Source: Bacillota bacterium
GTDB lineage: Bacteria > Bacillota > Clostridia > Lachnospirales > Lachnospiraceae
Assembly (NCBI GenBank): GCA_023441965.1
Contig: JAEZNB010000085.1
Location: 1-42,481 of the forward strand
DNA: 42,481 nt
Direction of reading: 5' to 3'
Below are positions 12,305-20,734 of the stretch, piece by piece. Position numbers and translations under genes: made by a program. The notes under the pieces are model-generated. The model saw only the letters and a program-made list of their open reading frames with translations. It was not told the origin of the DNA and made no database searches. Numbering within the stretch: position 1 is the stretch's first letter; the number at the start of each line of letters is the position of its first letter.

Positions 12305-14167
12305 GTGAGCACCATCGACGAATATAAATTACCCGATTTCGCGCCGGAAGATTTTCTCGAAGCGAAACCGTACGAATACGTTCACTCAATCGAAGACCCT
12401 CTGAAACAGAAAGCAACGTTTCTTCGGTTGAGAGCCATGGCAAAGGAAATGAAAGTCACAGGATTTATGGACATGTGGCAGTCTTACCTCAAGTCGCTCC
12501 GCACGAACAAAATCGACGCTTACGTTGGCAACGCGACATCCTTTCAAGGCGCACCCATCGAGCTCAACGCGGGCGAGTGGGAGGTTTCCGAAACAGGAAT
12601 ATCCCGCTCTACGGGGTTCGGTGACGAGATCGCTTGTGTCCACCCGATCATCCCAATCGAGCGGTACGTGAACGTCGATACCGGCGTCGAGAAGCTGAAA
12701 ATCTGGTGGCGCAAGGGCAAGCAGTACCGGACGGGCATATTTGACCGTCGCGTACTGGCTACAGCATCCGGTATCGTCGCCCTGGCCGACCACGGCGTTG
12801 CGGTGAACTCGGAGTCTGCCAAGGCTTTAGTGAGGTGGCTGCATGATGTTGAGAACCTGAATTACGACCTGATTCCAGAGAAACAGTCGGTCGGTCGGCT
12901 TGGATGGATTGACTCGGAAGCGGATGAAACGCCGCGATTCAGCCCGTATGCCGGTAGCTTGGAGTTTGATGGTGATGAGAATTTCCGGTCGTTCTTTGGA
13001 GCCGTATCGAAGCGTGGGAAACTGTCTGAATGGCTTTCTATGTGCAAGGTCATCCGAAACAACCCGAACGTAACCGCCCGTATCGTATTGGCCGCATCGT
13101 TTGCATCAGTACTCGTTCGCCCTCTTGGTGGACTCCCGTTTTTCGTACATATGTGGGGCTCAACGTCTGGAACCGGAAAAACGGTCGGCCTTATGTTGGC
13201 CGCATCGGTGTGGGCGAATCCAGAGATGGGCAGATACATCCACACGTTTAATTCGACCTCTGTCGGGCAGGAAATGTCAGCAGCGTTTGTGAACTCGCTG
13301 CCGTTAATACTGGACGAGCTCCAAGTGATTAAAAACAAACAGGATTTTGACGAGACGATTTACAAGCTGGCAGAGGGCGTAGGCCGGACGAGAGCAAATA
13401 AAAGTCTCGGGCTAAACCGGACGTATTCTTGGGCGAACTGCATGATAACGACGGGCGAAATGCCATTGACTACAGGGAGTTCCGGAGCCGGTGCGGTAAA
13501 TCGAGTTATCAACGTAGAATGCAGAGATGCCCTGTTTGAAAACGCACGCGCCATAGCAAATTTTTCAAAGCTTCATTACGGACACGCTGGCAAGATTTTT
13601 ATTGAAAGCCTTATAAAAGACGGGTTCGGCAAGGCGGTCGATCTGTACGGAAAAACCAGCCGCGAGCTCGCCAAATCGGACACGACGGAAAAACAAGCGA
13701 TGGCCGCCGCGATAATTTTGGTAGGCGACATACTGGCTACTGAATATTTATTCAAAGACGATAAGGCGCTCACCATAGCTGACCTGACCGAGTTTCTGGC
13801 GACAAAGGCCGCTGTCGATATTAACGCTCGCGGCTACCAGTACATGTGTGAGTGGGTTGCGCAGAATGCCCACAGGCTGACCAAGGATTCGTCTGACGGC
13901 AAGGAGTGTTGGGGCGACCTACAGGATGGTGTCGCGTACATCGTCCCGTCACGGTTCAACGATGCGTGCAGTGACGGCGGATTCAATTCTGCGGCATTGC
14001 TGAGTTGGTGCAAGCAAAAAGAACTGATTCGAATGAACGGCAAGAACATGAAATTTCCGTGGCGGATCAACAAGATTCCAACGCCCTGCATAGCGCTGAT
14101 TTTACCAGCAGATATGGGCGATTTCGAGGAAATTCCGCCAGAGGAACAGGGAAAAATGCCGTTCTGA
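12305..14167 (+). CDS. DUF927-type helicase-like replication ATPase
   Basis: A 620-residue protein of the DUF927 superfamily. The ATPase Walker A GSTSGTGKT lies near residues 285-293 and the Walker B-like LPLILDELQVI near 335; the N-terminal 200 residues are the DUF927-associated region. These proteins take the place of a replicative helicase in many Firmicutes phages. The start is GTG at 12305 with a weak ribosome site. The last residues PPEEQGKMPF copy the SSB acidic-tip pattern (compare DDEQMPF of the SSB here). The iteron-rich origin candidate begins 270 bp downstream. Confidence 0.82.
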   Translation: MSTIDEYKLPDFAPEDFLEAKPYEYVHSIEDPLKQKATFLRLRAMAKEMKVTGFMDMWQSYLKSLRTNKIDAYVGNATSFQGAPIELNAGEWEVSETGISRSTGFGDEIACVHPIIPIERYVNVDTGVEKLKIWWRKGKQYRTGIFDRRVLATASGIVALADHGVAVNSESAKALVRWLHDVENLNYDLIPEKQSVGRLGWIDSEADETPRFSPYAGSLEFDGDENFRSFFGAVSKRGKLSEWLSMCKVIRNNPNVTARIVLAASFASVLVRPLGGLPFFVHMWGSTSGTGKTVGLMLAASVWANPEMGRYIHTFNSTSVGQEMSAAFVNSLPLILDELQVIKNKQDFDETIYKLAEGVGRTRANKSLGLNRTYSWANCMITTGEMPLTTGSSGAGAVNRVINVECRDALFENARAIANFSKLHYGHAGKIFIESLIKDGFGKAVDLYGKTSRELAKSDTTEKQAMAAAIILVGDILATEYLFKDDKALTIADLTEFLATKAAVDINARGYQYMCEWVAQNAHRLTKDSSDGKECWGDLQDGVAYIVPSRFNDACSDGGFNSAALLSWCKQKELIRMNGKNMKFPWRINKIPTPCIALILPADMGDFEEIPPEEQGKMPF

Positions 14168-14178
14168 AAGGAGTTATT

Positions 14179-14388
14179 ATGAGTGGATTTATTTTAAAGA
14201 AGGGTGAGAGTCTATACGGGTACGCCTACCAGTGCGTGCACAACGGACTTCCCGTAATGGCTCGGGTATACGCAAAAGGAAAGAGCGAGGACGAGGCGGA
14301 TAAATCGGCTGCTAAAAAAATTGGGCAAAAATGCAGCCGATATGGCCTGTCTGACCCAAAATTATTGAAGCGGGCTTGGCTGGAATAA
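14179..14388 (+). CDS. hypothetical small protein
   Basis: A 69-residue basic protein starting at ATG 14179 with AAAGGAG 6 bp upstream. The fold looks like a short beta-beta-beta-alpha unit (GYAYQCVHNGLPVMARVYAK, SEDEADKSAAKKIG). It is the last gene before the origin candidate. No family recognised. Confidence 0.6.
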   Translation: MSGFILKKGESLYGYAYQCVHNGLPVMARVYAKGKSEDEADKSAAKKIGQKCSRYGLSDPKLLKRAWLE

Positions 14389-14746
14389 TAATGCAAATTA
14401 TTGAAACAAGATTATTAATTATCGCAAAACGATATAACCGTTAGGACTTGAAAACGGTAGTCCTAACGGTAGTCCTAACGGTGAAACCCGCATGAATACT
14501 GACAAAAGTGGCTGTCGTTAGGACTGTTAGGAGCGTTAGGAAAAAATCATGCACGTATATATAGCGTGTGTGTATACAGATATGGAATAACTGGTAAATT
14601 TATATATACACATTCCCGCGCGTGAGAAAACATAAAAATAGTCCTAACAGTCCTAACGGTGGCAGAAAACCCGCATCAGCATTGAGTTTTAGCGTTAGGA
14701 CTCAAGTCCTAACGGTGTCCTAACGGTCATAACGAAAGGAGCTGCC
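14389..14746. other. candidate phage replication origin with iterons
   Basis: About eleven copies of GTCCTAAC(GGT) occur in both orientations on either side of an AT-rich core (14541-14640, with TATATATA-type steps). Exact 11-mers GTCCTAACGGT lie at 14460, 14472, 14706 and 14717; the reverse form ACCGTTAGGAC is at 14437. Nine-nt tandem forms CGTTAGGA lie at 14516, 14525 and 14534, and pairs at 14641/14650. There is no coding sequence. Position between the DUF927 ATPase and SF2 helicase genes supports an origin. Confidence 0.75.
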
Positions 14747-14956
14747 GTGATCAAACCAATCAACCCATGTACCCCTCGCTGTCCAAACCGAACCGCAACT
14801 TGCAAGATCGACGGATCGTGCGACCTATACGATATTTACTTCGCCGAGCAAGCCAAGTATCGCGAGTTTATGAACGCAGCGAGGCAGACTGAATCCTCGG
14901 CGCGGACGGTCAAGCGGAATGGCATTATGACATCAATCAGGAGAAAGAACGCATGA
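14747..14956 (+). CDS. small Cys-rich protein
   Basis: A 69-residue protein starting with GTG at 14747 after AAAGGAG. The N-terminal 30 residues carry four cysteines (CTPRCPNRTATCKIDGSC), a likely zinc site, followed by a basic tail. The last iteron pair ends 20 bp upstream, so it is transcribed across or from the origin edge. Function unknown. Confidence 0.6.
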   Translation: MIKPINPCTPRCPNRTATCKIDGSCDLYDIYFAEQAKYREFMNAARQTESSARTVKRNGIMTSIRRKNA

Positions 14957-16320
14957 GTGAATTAATACTCAGAAAATACCAATCCGACATACTCGACGCC
15001 GTGCGCCGTTCATTCGCTACGGGGCATCGGAGGCCTCTCGTGGTGCTTAGCCCGGGCGGTGGAAAAACGGTTATGTTCGCGTCGATGGCGCAATCCAGTC
15101 AAGCCAAGGGTAAAACGATATGGTTCTGCGTACATAGAATCGAGTTACTGGAACAAACCGTCGAGACATTCGACCGATACGGAATACCGTGCAATACAAT
15201 CCACATCGGAATGATTATGACCATGGCGAATCATCCTGAGAGATACCCGCAACCTGATTTCATAATTTTTGATGAAGCACATTTCAGCATGGCAGCAACG
15301 TGGCGGAAGATAACAGATCGGTTTCCTGATGCGTACTTGGTCGGCCTAACCGGGAGTCCTGCGAGATTGGACGGTCGTCCGCTTGGAGCGATTTACGACG
15401 ATATGGTCATGGGCATCACGACGCAGGAGCTAATCGACCAGAGCTACCTCGCACCGTATCGGTATTTTGCTCCGGCGGTAACGGATTTATCCAGTTTGAA
15501 ACGCCACGGTTCAGACTTCGACATGGATCAGGCGACCGCGATGTTATCGGAGCGTGCGGTATTCGGGGATGTGATAAAACACTGGCGCGAATACGCCGAC
15601 GGATTGCAGACGATATGTTATTGCAGTTCAATCAAGCATAGCACGGCAATGGCCGAGGAATTTCAAGCTGCTGGGATAAATGCGGTTCACTTTGACGGAA
15701 CGACGCCCGATGCTGAAAGACGAGATATTGTCAAGCGGTTCCGTCATGGCGAGATCAAAATACTCTGTAATGTCGATCTAGTAAGTTGCGGGTTTGATGT
15801 TCCCGATTGCTGGTGCTGCGTTCTGTTAAGGCCTACTATGTCCGTCGCCCTATTCATTCAACAGTCCATGCGAGCACTCAGACCCCAGCCCAACAAGACC
15901 GCGATAATCCTCGACCATGTGAACAACTATCAGCGCCACGGCCTGCCGGACGATGACCGCGAATGGAGCCTGACAAGCACAATCAAGCCGCGCAAGGAGT
16001 ACGGAGAGGACGGGCTCTTAAAAATTCGCCAGTGTCCGAAATGCTACCACACGTACAAGTCGGGGCCGCCGGTCTGTCCGAACTGCGGGTATAAAACCGA
16101 GATGACTCGGGAGGAAATTAAGAACGTTCGCGATATAAAGCTGGCGGAGATAAAACAGCGCCGAATCGAAACGGCACGGGAGAACGTCACCGACAGCACG
16201 GAGTTGGACGAGTGCAGAACATTAGCGGAGATACAGGCGTATGCGAAACGGCGCGGATATAAAAATGGCTGGGCGTGGCACGTCTGGAAATCTCGTAGAA
16301 TGAAAGGACAACCAATATGA
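14953..16320 (+). CDS. SF2 DEAD/DEAH helicase
   Basis: A 455-residue superfamily 2 helicase. Motif I SPGGGKT is near residues 33-39, motif II FDEAH near 105, motif III LTGSPAR near 135, motif V-like SCGFDVPD near 280 and motif VI QQSMRALRP near 305. A C-terminal zinc ribbon (CPKCYHTY...CPNCGYK) precedes a charged helix. It should translocate on and remodel DNA at the phage origin or during recombination. It overlaps the VRR-NUC gene by ATGA, a pairing seen in many phages. Confidence 0.9.
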   Translation: MSELILRKYQSDILDAVRRSFATGHRRPLVVLSPGGGKTVMFASMAQSSQAKGKTIWFCVHRIELLEQTVETFDRYGIPCNTIHIGMIMTMANHPERYPQPDFIIFDEAHFSMAATWRKITDRFPDAYLVGLTGSPARLDGRPLGAIYDDMVMGITTQELIDQSYLAPYRYFAPAVTDLSSLKRHGSDFDMDQATAMLSERAVFGDVIKHWREYADGLQTICYCSSIKHSTAMAEEFQAAGINAVHFDGTTPDAERRDIVKRFRHGEIKILCNVDLVSCGFDVPDCWCCVLLRPTMSVALFIQQSMRALRPQPNKTAIILDHVNNYQRHGLPDDDREWSLTSTIKPRKEYGEDGLLKIRQCPKCYHTYKSGPPVCPNCGYKTEMTREEIKNVRDIKLAEIKQRRIETARENVTDSTELDECRTLAEIQAYAKRRGYKNGWAWHVWKSRRMKGQPI

Positions 16321-16685
16321 AAATCTACCGACCAGTTCAACCGGAATCAGACATACAGAACCATGTGCGTGTGGCGTTATCTAAACACGGCTGCGTGTTC
16401 CGTACCAATGCGGGGCGTGCATATCAGGGCAAGATGGTTTACTCGCAGGAGTTCAAGCAAATGGTACTGACTGACATCCATCCGGTCAGTCTGCTTGCGC
16501 CCGGTTTCTCTGATTTATTATTCGTCGGACAGAACCGCACGGCGTTCATCGAAATAAAAAAACCGGGCGAGAAACCTCGGCCTGACCAGGTTAATTTCCT
16601 CGACCGCATGACGTCTCTCGGCCACATCGCCGGGGTTGCACGGTCTACAGAGGATGCGCTGCGGCTGATCTGGGTGGATGTATGA
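16317..16685 (+). CDS. VRR-NUC domain nuclease
   Basis: A 122-residue VRR-NUC protein of the PD-(D/E)XK superfamily. Catalytic residues are D66 in GFSDLLF and E79-x-K81 in FIEIKKPG, followed by PRPDQVNFLD. Stand-alone phage versions cut branched DNA. It is coupled to the SF2 helicase by overlap, suggesting a helicase-nuclease pair for junction processing. Confidence 0.9.
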   Translation: MKIYRPVQPESDIQNHVRVALSKHGCVFRTNAGRAYQGKMVYSQEFKQMVLTDIHPVSLLAPGFSDLLFVGQNRTAFIEIKKPGEKPRPDQVNFLDRMTSLGHIAGVARSTEDALRLIWVDV

Positions 16686-17167
16686 AAGCGCCAATACTGG
16701 ATGTGACCTGCGGTGGTCGGATGATGTGGTTTGATAAGGATAACCCGAACTGCCTATACGTGGACAACCGCAAACTGCATGACGTAGAACTTTGCGACGG
16801 ACGGAAATTTTCGATCAACCCTGACGTTCTGGCTGACTTCACAAATCTGCCGTTTCCAGACGAATCGTACCACCTTGTCGTTTTCGATCCGCCGCATTTA
16901 ATCAGAGCCGGTGAAAAGTCATGGGTGGCCACAAAGTACGGCAAGCTCGGACCCGATTGGAGGGATGCGTTGCGAATCGGCGCGAACGAATGCATGAGAG
17001 TGCTCAAGCCGTATGGGACGCTGATATTCAAATGGTGCGAGGATCAGATATTGACGAGCGAAGTAATCAAGGCGATAGGGCGCAAACCGCTATTCGGTCA
17101 CATATCAGGGCGCAAGATGAATACGCACTGGATGACATTTATGAAACTGCCGGAGGTGCTCCCATGA
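16682..17167 (+). CDS. class I SAM-dependent DNA methyltransferase-like protein
   Basis: A 161-residue methyltransferase. DVTCGGRMMWFD near residues 7-18 takes the place of the SAM-binding motif and DPPH (69-72) is the catalytic motif IV of the (D/N/S)PP(Y/F/W/H) amino-methyltransferase type. It has no target-recognition domain, and its substrate is unknown; adenine-N6 DNA methylation is a reasonable guess. It lies two genes before a C5-cytosine methyltransferase. Confidence 0.75.
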   Translation: MKAPILDVTCGGRMMWFDKDNPNCLYVDNRKLHDVELCDGRKFSINPDVLADFTNLPFPDESYHLVVFDPPHLIRAGEKSWVATKYGKLGPDWRDALRIGANECMRVLKPYGTLIFKWCEDQILTSEVIKAIGRKPLFGHISGRKMNTHWMTFMKLPEVLP

Positions 17168-17370
17168 CCGGTTATCCGCCAAACGCCGACTCGACCCGGC
17201 TCGTGACCGATTCTGTACGTTTCGCCGAAGTCCGTTACGAAATAACCGACGGGCACCTGATTATCTGGACCAAGCGAGACGGAACGCTGGCTGTGAAATT
17301 AAAAAATATCGTGCCACTGCTGAACGAGATTAAGGATGTGGCGGCGGTGTGGGGAGGAATTCGCACTTGA
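17164..17370 (+). CDS. hypothetical small protein between two methyltransferases
   Basis: A 68-residue protein starting at ATG 17164 in ATGA overlap. It has beta strands (VRYEITDGHLIIWTK) and a C-terminal amphipathic helix. No family is recognised. It ends in overlap with the TTG start of the cytosine methyltransferase. Confidence 0.6.
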   Translation: MTGYPPNADSTRLVTDSVRFAEVRYEITDGHLIIWTKRDGTLAVKLKNIVPLLNEIKDVAAVWGGIRT

Positions 17371-18329
17371 AATTCATAGATATGTTTTGCGGTATGGGCA
17401 CAATCCGCATGGGTTTTGAGCAAGCTGGGCATGAGTGCGTTTACTCAATCGAATGGGACAAGCACAAACGAAAAATATACGAGGTGATTTATGGCAACAA
17501 ACCAGAGGGTAGCGATATCACAAGCGTCAGGGCAGATGAACTTCCTGCATCTGATTGCTGGACGTTCGGAGCACCCTGTCAAGACTTCTCTATCGCCGGA
17601 CTCCGAGACAGGCTTGACGGCGACCGTTCAAGCCTTGTGCGAGAAGTATTCAGACTCGTCCGGGAAACTCCGGAAGAACATCGACCCGAATGGTTGCTCT
17701 ATGAAAACGTTAAGGGAATGCTGTCATCAAATAAAGGACTTGACTTCCTCGAAATACTCTTTGAAATGGCCTCACTCGGCTACGATATCGAGTACTGCCT
17801 TGTTAATTCAAAAGACAACGGCGTGCCTCAAAACAGGGAACGCGTGTACACTCTCGGACATCTTAGAGCCAGAGGTGAACGAAAAGTATTTCCTGTCTCC
17901 GGACAAGGTAACGAATATTCTACGGTCGGCAAGACAAAAACCGCAATTGCTCGAACACTTACCGCCGGAGGACATAGCGGAGGAAATCATAGCGGGATGA
18001 CGGTTATTCAAGTGTCGCAACGATACGGCACTAAAAATGAGCCAAACCCGAGCGGAGGCAGGGTGTATTCTTCTGACGGAATTATGAGAACGCTTGGAGC
18101 CGGTCACGGGATGTCGCAACCACTTATAAGGGAACGATCCGGTTATGACCGCCGCATGACACCCCGTGAATGCATGCGACTCCAAGGCGTACCCGACCAC
18201 ATAACCGATAAACTCATATCCGCCGGAATCAGCGATACGCAACTATACCGAGCCGCCGGTGATGCGTGTACGGTCAACGTGGTATACGAAATCGCACGGC
18301 GCATGGATGGAGGAACCCACGATGCATGA
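17367..18329 (+). CDS. dcm: DNA (cytosine-5-)-methyltransferase
   Basis: A 320-residue C5-cytosine methyltransferase. It shows motif I FIDMFCGMGT (residues 3-12), motif IV GAPCQDFS with catalytic Cys71, motif VI ENVKGM, motif VIII QNRERVY, a short target-recognition region, and the C-terminal motif IX/X (TPRECMRLQG, AGDACTV). TTG at 17367 is chosen because it gives the usual MKFID start and lies 9 bp after GGGAGG. A solitary phage methylase without a cognate nuclease usually protects phage DNA from host restriction. Confidence 0.93.
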   Translation: MKFIDMFCGMGTIRMGFEQAGHECVYSIEWDKHKRKIYEVIYGNKPEGSDITSVRADELPASDCWTFGAPCQDFSIAGLRDRLDGDRSSLVREVFRLVRETPEEHRPEWLLYENVKGMLSSNKGLDFLEILFEMASLGYDIEYCLVNSKDNGVPQNRERVYTLGHLRARGERKVFPVSGQGNEYSTVGKTKTAIARTLTAGGHSGGNHSGMTVIQVSQRYGTKNEPNPSGGRVYSSDGIMRTLGAGHGMSQPLIRERSGYDRRMTPRECMRLQGVPDHITDKLISAGISDTQLYRAAGDACTVNVVYEIARRMDGGTHDA

Positions 18330-18525
18330 CACACACACTATCCACCGCGACACGCACATCCCGGTCGCCATACCGGTTCGTGGCGGTGATAATTATACCG
18401 ACTTACCCGTCATCACCCTGCTCGTTGCAATCTTAGCCGACATGTCCGCCGATGCTGCGGTGAGGTATATGGGACTGGTGGAGGCGGATCGAAACAGAGG
18501 GAAGGGAGGTGAAAATATTGTTTGA
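18322..18525 (+). CDS. hypothetical small protein
   Basis: A 67-residue protein starting at ATG 18322 and preceded by GGAGG. The His-rich N-terminus (MHDTHTIHRDTH) is followed by a hydrophobic helix (DLPVITLLVAILADMSADAA) and a basic tail. No family recognised. It overlaps both neighbours. Confidence 0.55.
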   Translation: MHDTHTIHRDTHIPVAIPVRGGDNYTDLPVITLLVAILADMSADAAVRYMGLVEADRNRGKGGENIV

Positions 18526-18781
18526 TATCGAAAAAATGCGCCAGCGCGGAATCGACCCGCTCAGTATCTCTATATGCGAGAAAATCAACGAAAATAACCG
18601 TCGGCGCGAATCATGCACAGGGCACGTCTTTGAACTGCCCGACACGAAGAAACTCCCGCTCAAGTACATCTGCACGGTCTGCGGGTACGAAGCGGACAGT
18701 CGTTATGTGGACGGCTACGATGATGCAAAGAAGCACGCCGTGATCGGCGCGAAACCGCCAAGAGCGAAGGGATGTGAATAA
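18518..18781 (+). CDS. small zinc-ribbon-like protein
   Basis: An 87-residue protein. TTG at 18518 is chosen, 8 bp after GGGAGG; GTG at 18509 falls inside that ribosome site. One Cys pair lies in YICTVCGYEAD with a further Cys and His in ESCTGHVF, so one zinc is likely. Function unknown. Confidence 0.55.
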   Translation: MFDIEKMRQRGIDPLSISICEKINENNRRRESCTGHVFELPDTKKLPLKYICTVCGYEADSRYVDGYDDAKKHAVIGAKPPRAKGCE

Positions 18782-18784
18782 ATT

Positions 18785-19165
18785 ATGGCGAGATATATGA
18801 ACAGCCAGAACGTCGCGGACAGCATTCTCAGCATGGCACGTCTGAATGATGGCGATCCGTACCGAACCGGATATTACGCCGGGCTCGACCGGGCTCTCGA
18901 AATTATCGCGGCGGAACCAACCGCCGACGTTGCCGAGGTGAAGCGCGGGGAGTGGGAAAGTGTCGCAGAGAGATTACCTGACCGTGGAGAATATCTGTGC
19001 ACATACCGTGGCGAAGTGTTCATAGCGGAATATCGAAACGGGTTCTGGTCGGCAAGATCAAACAAAATCGGTTCAGCTCTGTGGGGTGTAACGCACTGGA
19101 TGCCTATACCTGATCCGCCCGATAATAACAATACTGCGTTAAACAGCGCGACGGGGAAAGGATGA
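18785..19165 (+). CDS. DUF551-type protein
   Basis: A 126-residue protein whose second half fits the DUF551 pattern common in phages: WESVAERLPDRGEYLCTYRG, then VTHWMPIPDPP. The N-terminal part is a helical extension. DUF551 has no established function. A second protein with a DUF551-like end is encoded at 25021-25419. Confidence 0.75.
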   Translation: MARYMNSQNVADSILSMARLNDGDPYRTGYYAGLDRALEIIAAEPTADVAEVKRGEWESVAERLPDRGEYLCTYRGEVFIAEYRNGFWSARSNKIGSALWGVTHWMPIPDPPDNNNTALNSATGKG

Positions 19166-19169
19166 CCAT

Positions 19170-19412
19170 ATGGATAACATCAGGGCGTTCCTGCAATCTC
19201 AAATCGACAGCGGAATTAGTATGCATCGCATCAGCCGTTGTTCGGGCGTATCGGTAGCGACTATCAGCCGTATATGCTCGAACCCCGACTTTTCGGTGAA
19301 TATTGTCACGGCGAATAAACTATTGCATCCGTTCGGATATACGCTGGCAATAAACTATATCGGGCAGTCACCGATACCATGCGATCCGCCTGACGATATA
19401 CAAACCTGTTGA
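19170..19412 (+). CDS. small helix-turn-helix regulator
   Basis: An 80-residue XRE-like protein: SGISMHRISRCSGVSVATIS gives the helix-turn-helix and TANKLLHPFGYTLAI the following helix. Being last in the early operon and just before the terminase promoter, it could control late or packaging transcription. That is inference. Its stop overlaps the -35 of that promoter. Confidence 0.7.
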   Translation: MDNIRAFLQSQIDSGISMHRISRCSGVSVATISRICSNPDFSVNIVTANKLLHPFGYTLAINYIGQSPIPCDPPDDIQTC

Positions 19413-19437
19413 CAGCCGTTCACGACTATGCTATGTT
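19409..19437 (+). promoter_or_regulatory. promoter of the small terminase gene
   Basis: TTGACA (19409-19414) and TATGTT (19432-19437) with a 17-bp spacer and an extended TG before the -10. It overlaps the stop codon of the upstream regulator gene. Confidence 0.75.
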
Positions 19438-19481
19438 ATCATAGAACTAACTCAACCTAAAATTAATACGGAGGAAATACC

Positions 19482-20057
19482 ATGACAAAACCGATACAGG
19501 CTGACGATACCGAAGATACGGTCAGGGAAATCGTTAAACGTCAATCGAATGGTAAGAACTCACCTGTGATTGGTAATAACGGATATGATATACAGAACGA
19601 GGAAGGACAATCTCTCGTCGGTAAGATTCTGAGAGAAACACTCGAAGCGTATAGGATGACTCCGGTTCAATCAGACAGTGAGCTTATAGCCAGACTGGAT
19701 GAGTACTTCGAGAGATGCGCTTCAAGGGATATTAAGCCGACTGTTGAGGAAATGTGCTTATTTACAGGATATTCCATAAAGACAATATGGGCTTGGGAAA
19801 CGGAGAATAGGGGTGGATTCACGACTCGCACCGTAGATATCATTAAAAAAGCGAAGGGATATTTAGCAACTTTTGATGCCAGACTGCTCATCGAGGGCAA
19901 GCTAAATCCAGTCTCTTACATCTTCCGAGCCAAGAACTATTACGGCATGAAGGACGTTCAAGATGTTGTGTTGACCCCGAATAACCCTCTCGGCTCCGAT
20001 TCTGACCCGGCGACTCTGAAACGGGCGATTGAAGCGCTGCCGGAAGCCTCAGAGTAA
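19482..20057 (+). CDS. terS: terminase small subunit (probable)
   Basis: A 191-residue DNA-packaging protein candidate. A helix-turn-helix-like segment (TVEEMCLFTGYSIKTIWAWE, about 88-107) is followed by the helical oligomerisation region and NPVSYIFRAKNYYGMKD, a pattern seen in TerS proteins such as P22 gp3-like families. It recognises the phage packaging site and loads the large subunit. It has its own promoter and a GGAGG ribosome site. Unusually, the large subunit lies 5.6 kb away on the other strand. Confidence 0.7.
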   Translation: MTKPIQADDTEDTVREIVKRQSNGKNSPVIGNNGYDIQNEEGQSLVGKILRETLEAYRMTPVQSDSELIARLDEYFERCASRDIKPTVEEMCLFTGYSIKTIWAWETENRGGFTTRTVDIIKKAKGYLATFDARLLIEGKLNPVSYIFRAKNYYGMKDVQDVVLTPNNPLGSDSDPATLKRAIEALPEASE

Positions 20058-20165
20058 TCCGACTCTGCCAGAAAAACCCATCGACTCTATCAACTCTGCT
20101 GGCGACTTTCAGCCAGAGCCGAGCAACTATGACTCGAGCAACTATAATTTGCCCTGTCAGACACG

Positions 20166-20209
20166 AAAAAACCGCTCCGATCCGTGACGATCAGGGCGGT
20201 TTCTGTTTT
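20166..20209 (+). terminator. rho-independent terminator after terS
   Basis: AAACCGCTCCGATC (20169-20182) pairs with GATCAGGGCGGTTT (20189-20202; two mismatches), followed by CTGTTTT. The stem has A-runs on the other side, so it may work in both directions. Confidence 0.7.
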
Positions 20210-20403
20210 GATGGCAGGGAATGCTGGCGGCTCCGGTCGTGCGGCGTGGTGTCCGGCGGTTCGCGCTGCCCTGCGTCGCTGCGTGTGCGCTCGATTCTGG
20301 CGCGGAATATCCGAAGTAACACAAACATACTGCAACGATATAAAACGGCTTAAATTGGCGCGTGTGGCTCGTGGTGAGGTGCGTTATTCGGGCAGAGGGC
20401 ATG

Positions 20404-20428
20404 AAAAAACCCGGCATGGTTAGCCGGG
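20404..20428 (-). terminator. rho-independent terminator of the leftward cassette
   Basis: On the minus strand CCCGGC-taaccat-GCCGGG is followed by TTTTTT. It ends the leftward operon. Its stem is the same CCCGGC/GCCGGG unit found in the gaps between the cassette genes. Confidence 0.85.
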
Positions 20429-20447
20429 CAGATGTGAATTTATTCGA

Positions 20448-20690
20448 TTATGCGAAGTCGATATAGTAATGTTCCCCCTCTCCATCAGGTTCACCACACG
20501 CGAATGCGATTCCAAGAATATCGAACGCCGCAATTAGTGTGGTATAAGTTTCTTCGGTATCGGTCATTATCATGCTGCTATCATTCCATATGTCATACTT
20601 TTCATTGTTGGCCGTCTCGGCTCCATTTGCCTCGATCATCTTGAGAATGTTGTCTGTCAGTTCCTTATTGATATCGTCAAACCGTTTCAT
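20448..20690 (-). CDS. small acidic protein, leftward cassette
   Basis: An 80-residue, very acidic protein (NDSSMIMTDTEETYTTLIAA, CGEPDGEGEHYYIDFA) with an AGGAAGG ribosome site. It is the last gene of the leftward operon. Strong negative charge is seen in DNA-mimic anti-defence proteins, but no such family is recognised here. Confidence 0.6.
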   Translation of the reverse strand: MKRFDDINKELTDNILKMIEANGAETANNEKYDIWNDSSMIMTDTEETYTTLIAAFDILGIAFACGEPDGEGEHYYIDFA

Positions 20691-20734
20691 TTCATTTCCT
20701 TCCTGCCCGGTTTAGCCGCCGGGCTCGGTAGTCG

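Larger units (their letters stand above)
20058..20447. other. intergenic region between terS and the leftward cassette
   Basis: No convincing gene is seen. It contains a direct repeat GAGCAACTAT at 20121 and 20136, a terminator-like hairpin at 20166-20209 and the end terminator of the leftward genes at 20404-20428. A 71-codon frame at 20211-20423 has no ribosome site and odd composition. A packaging site next to terS is possible. Confidence 0.4.

Noticed and set aside
14437..14727. Possible CRISPR array (repeated GTCCTAAC motifs)
   Set aside because: Repeats are only 9-12 nt, occur in both orientations, and have no regular 30-40 nt spacers. An origin with iterons fits better.
20184..20423. 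Rightward ORF of about 70-80 codons after terS
   Set aside because: No ribosome site, unusual Arg/Cys/Ala-rich content, and it runs through a terminator hairpin.
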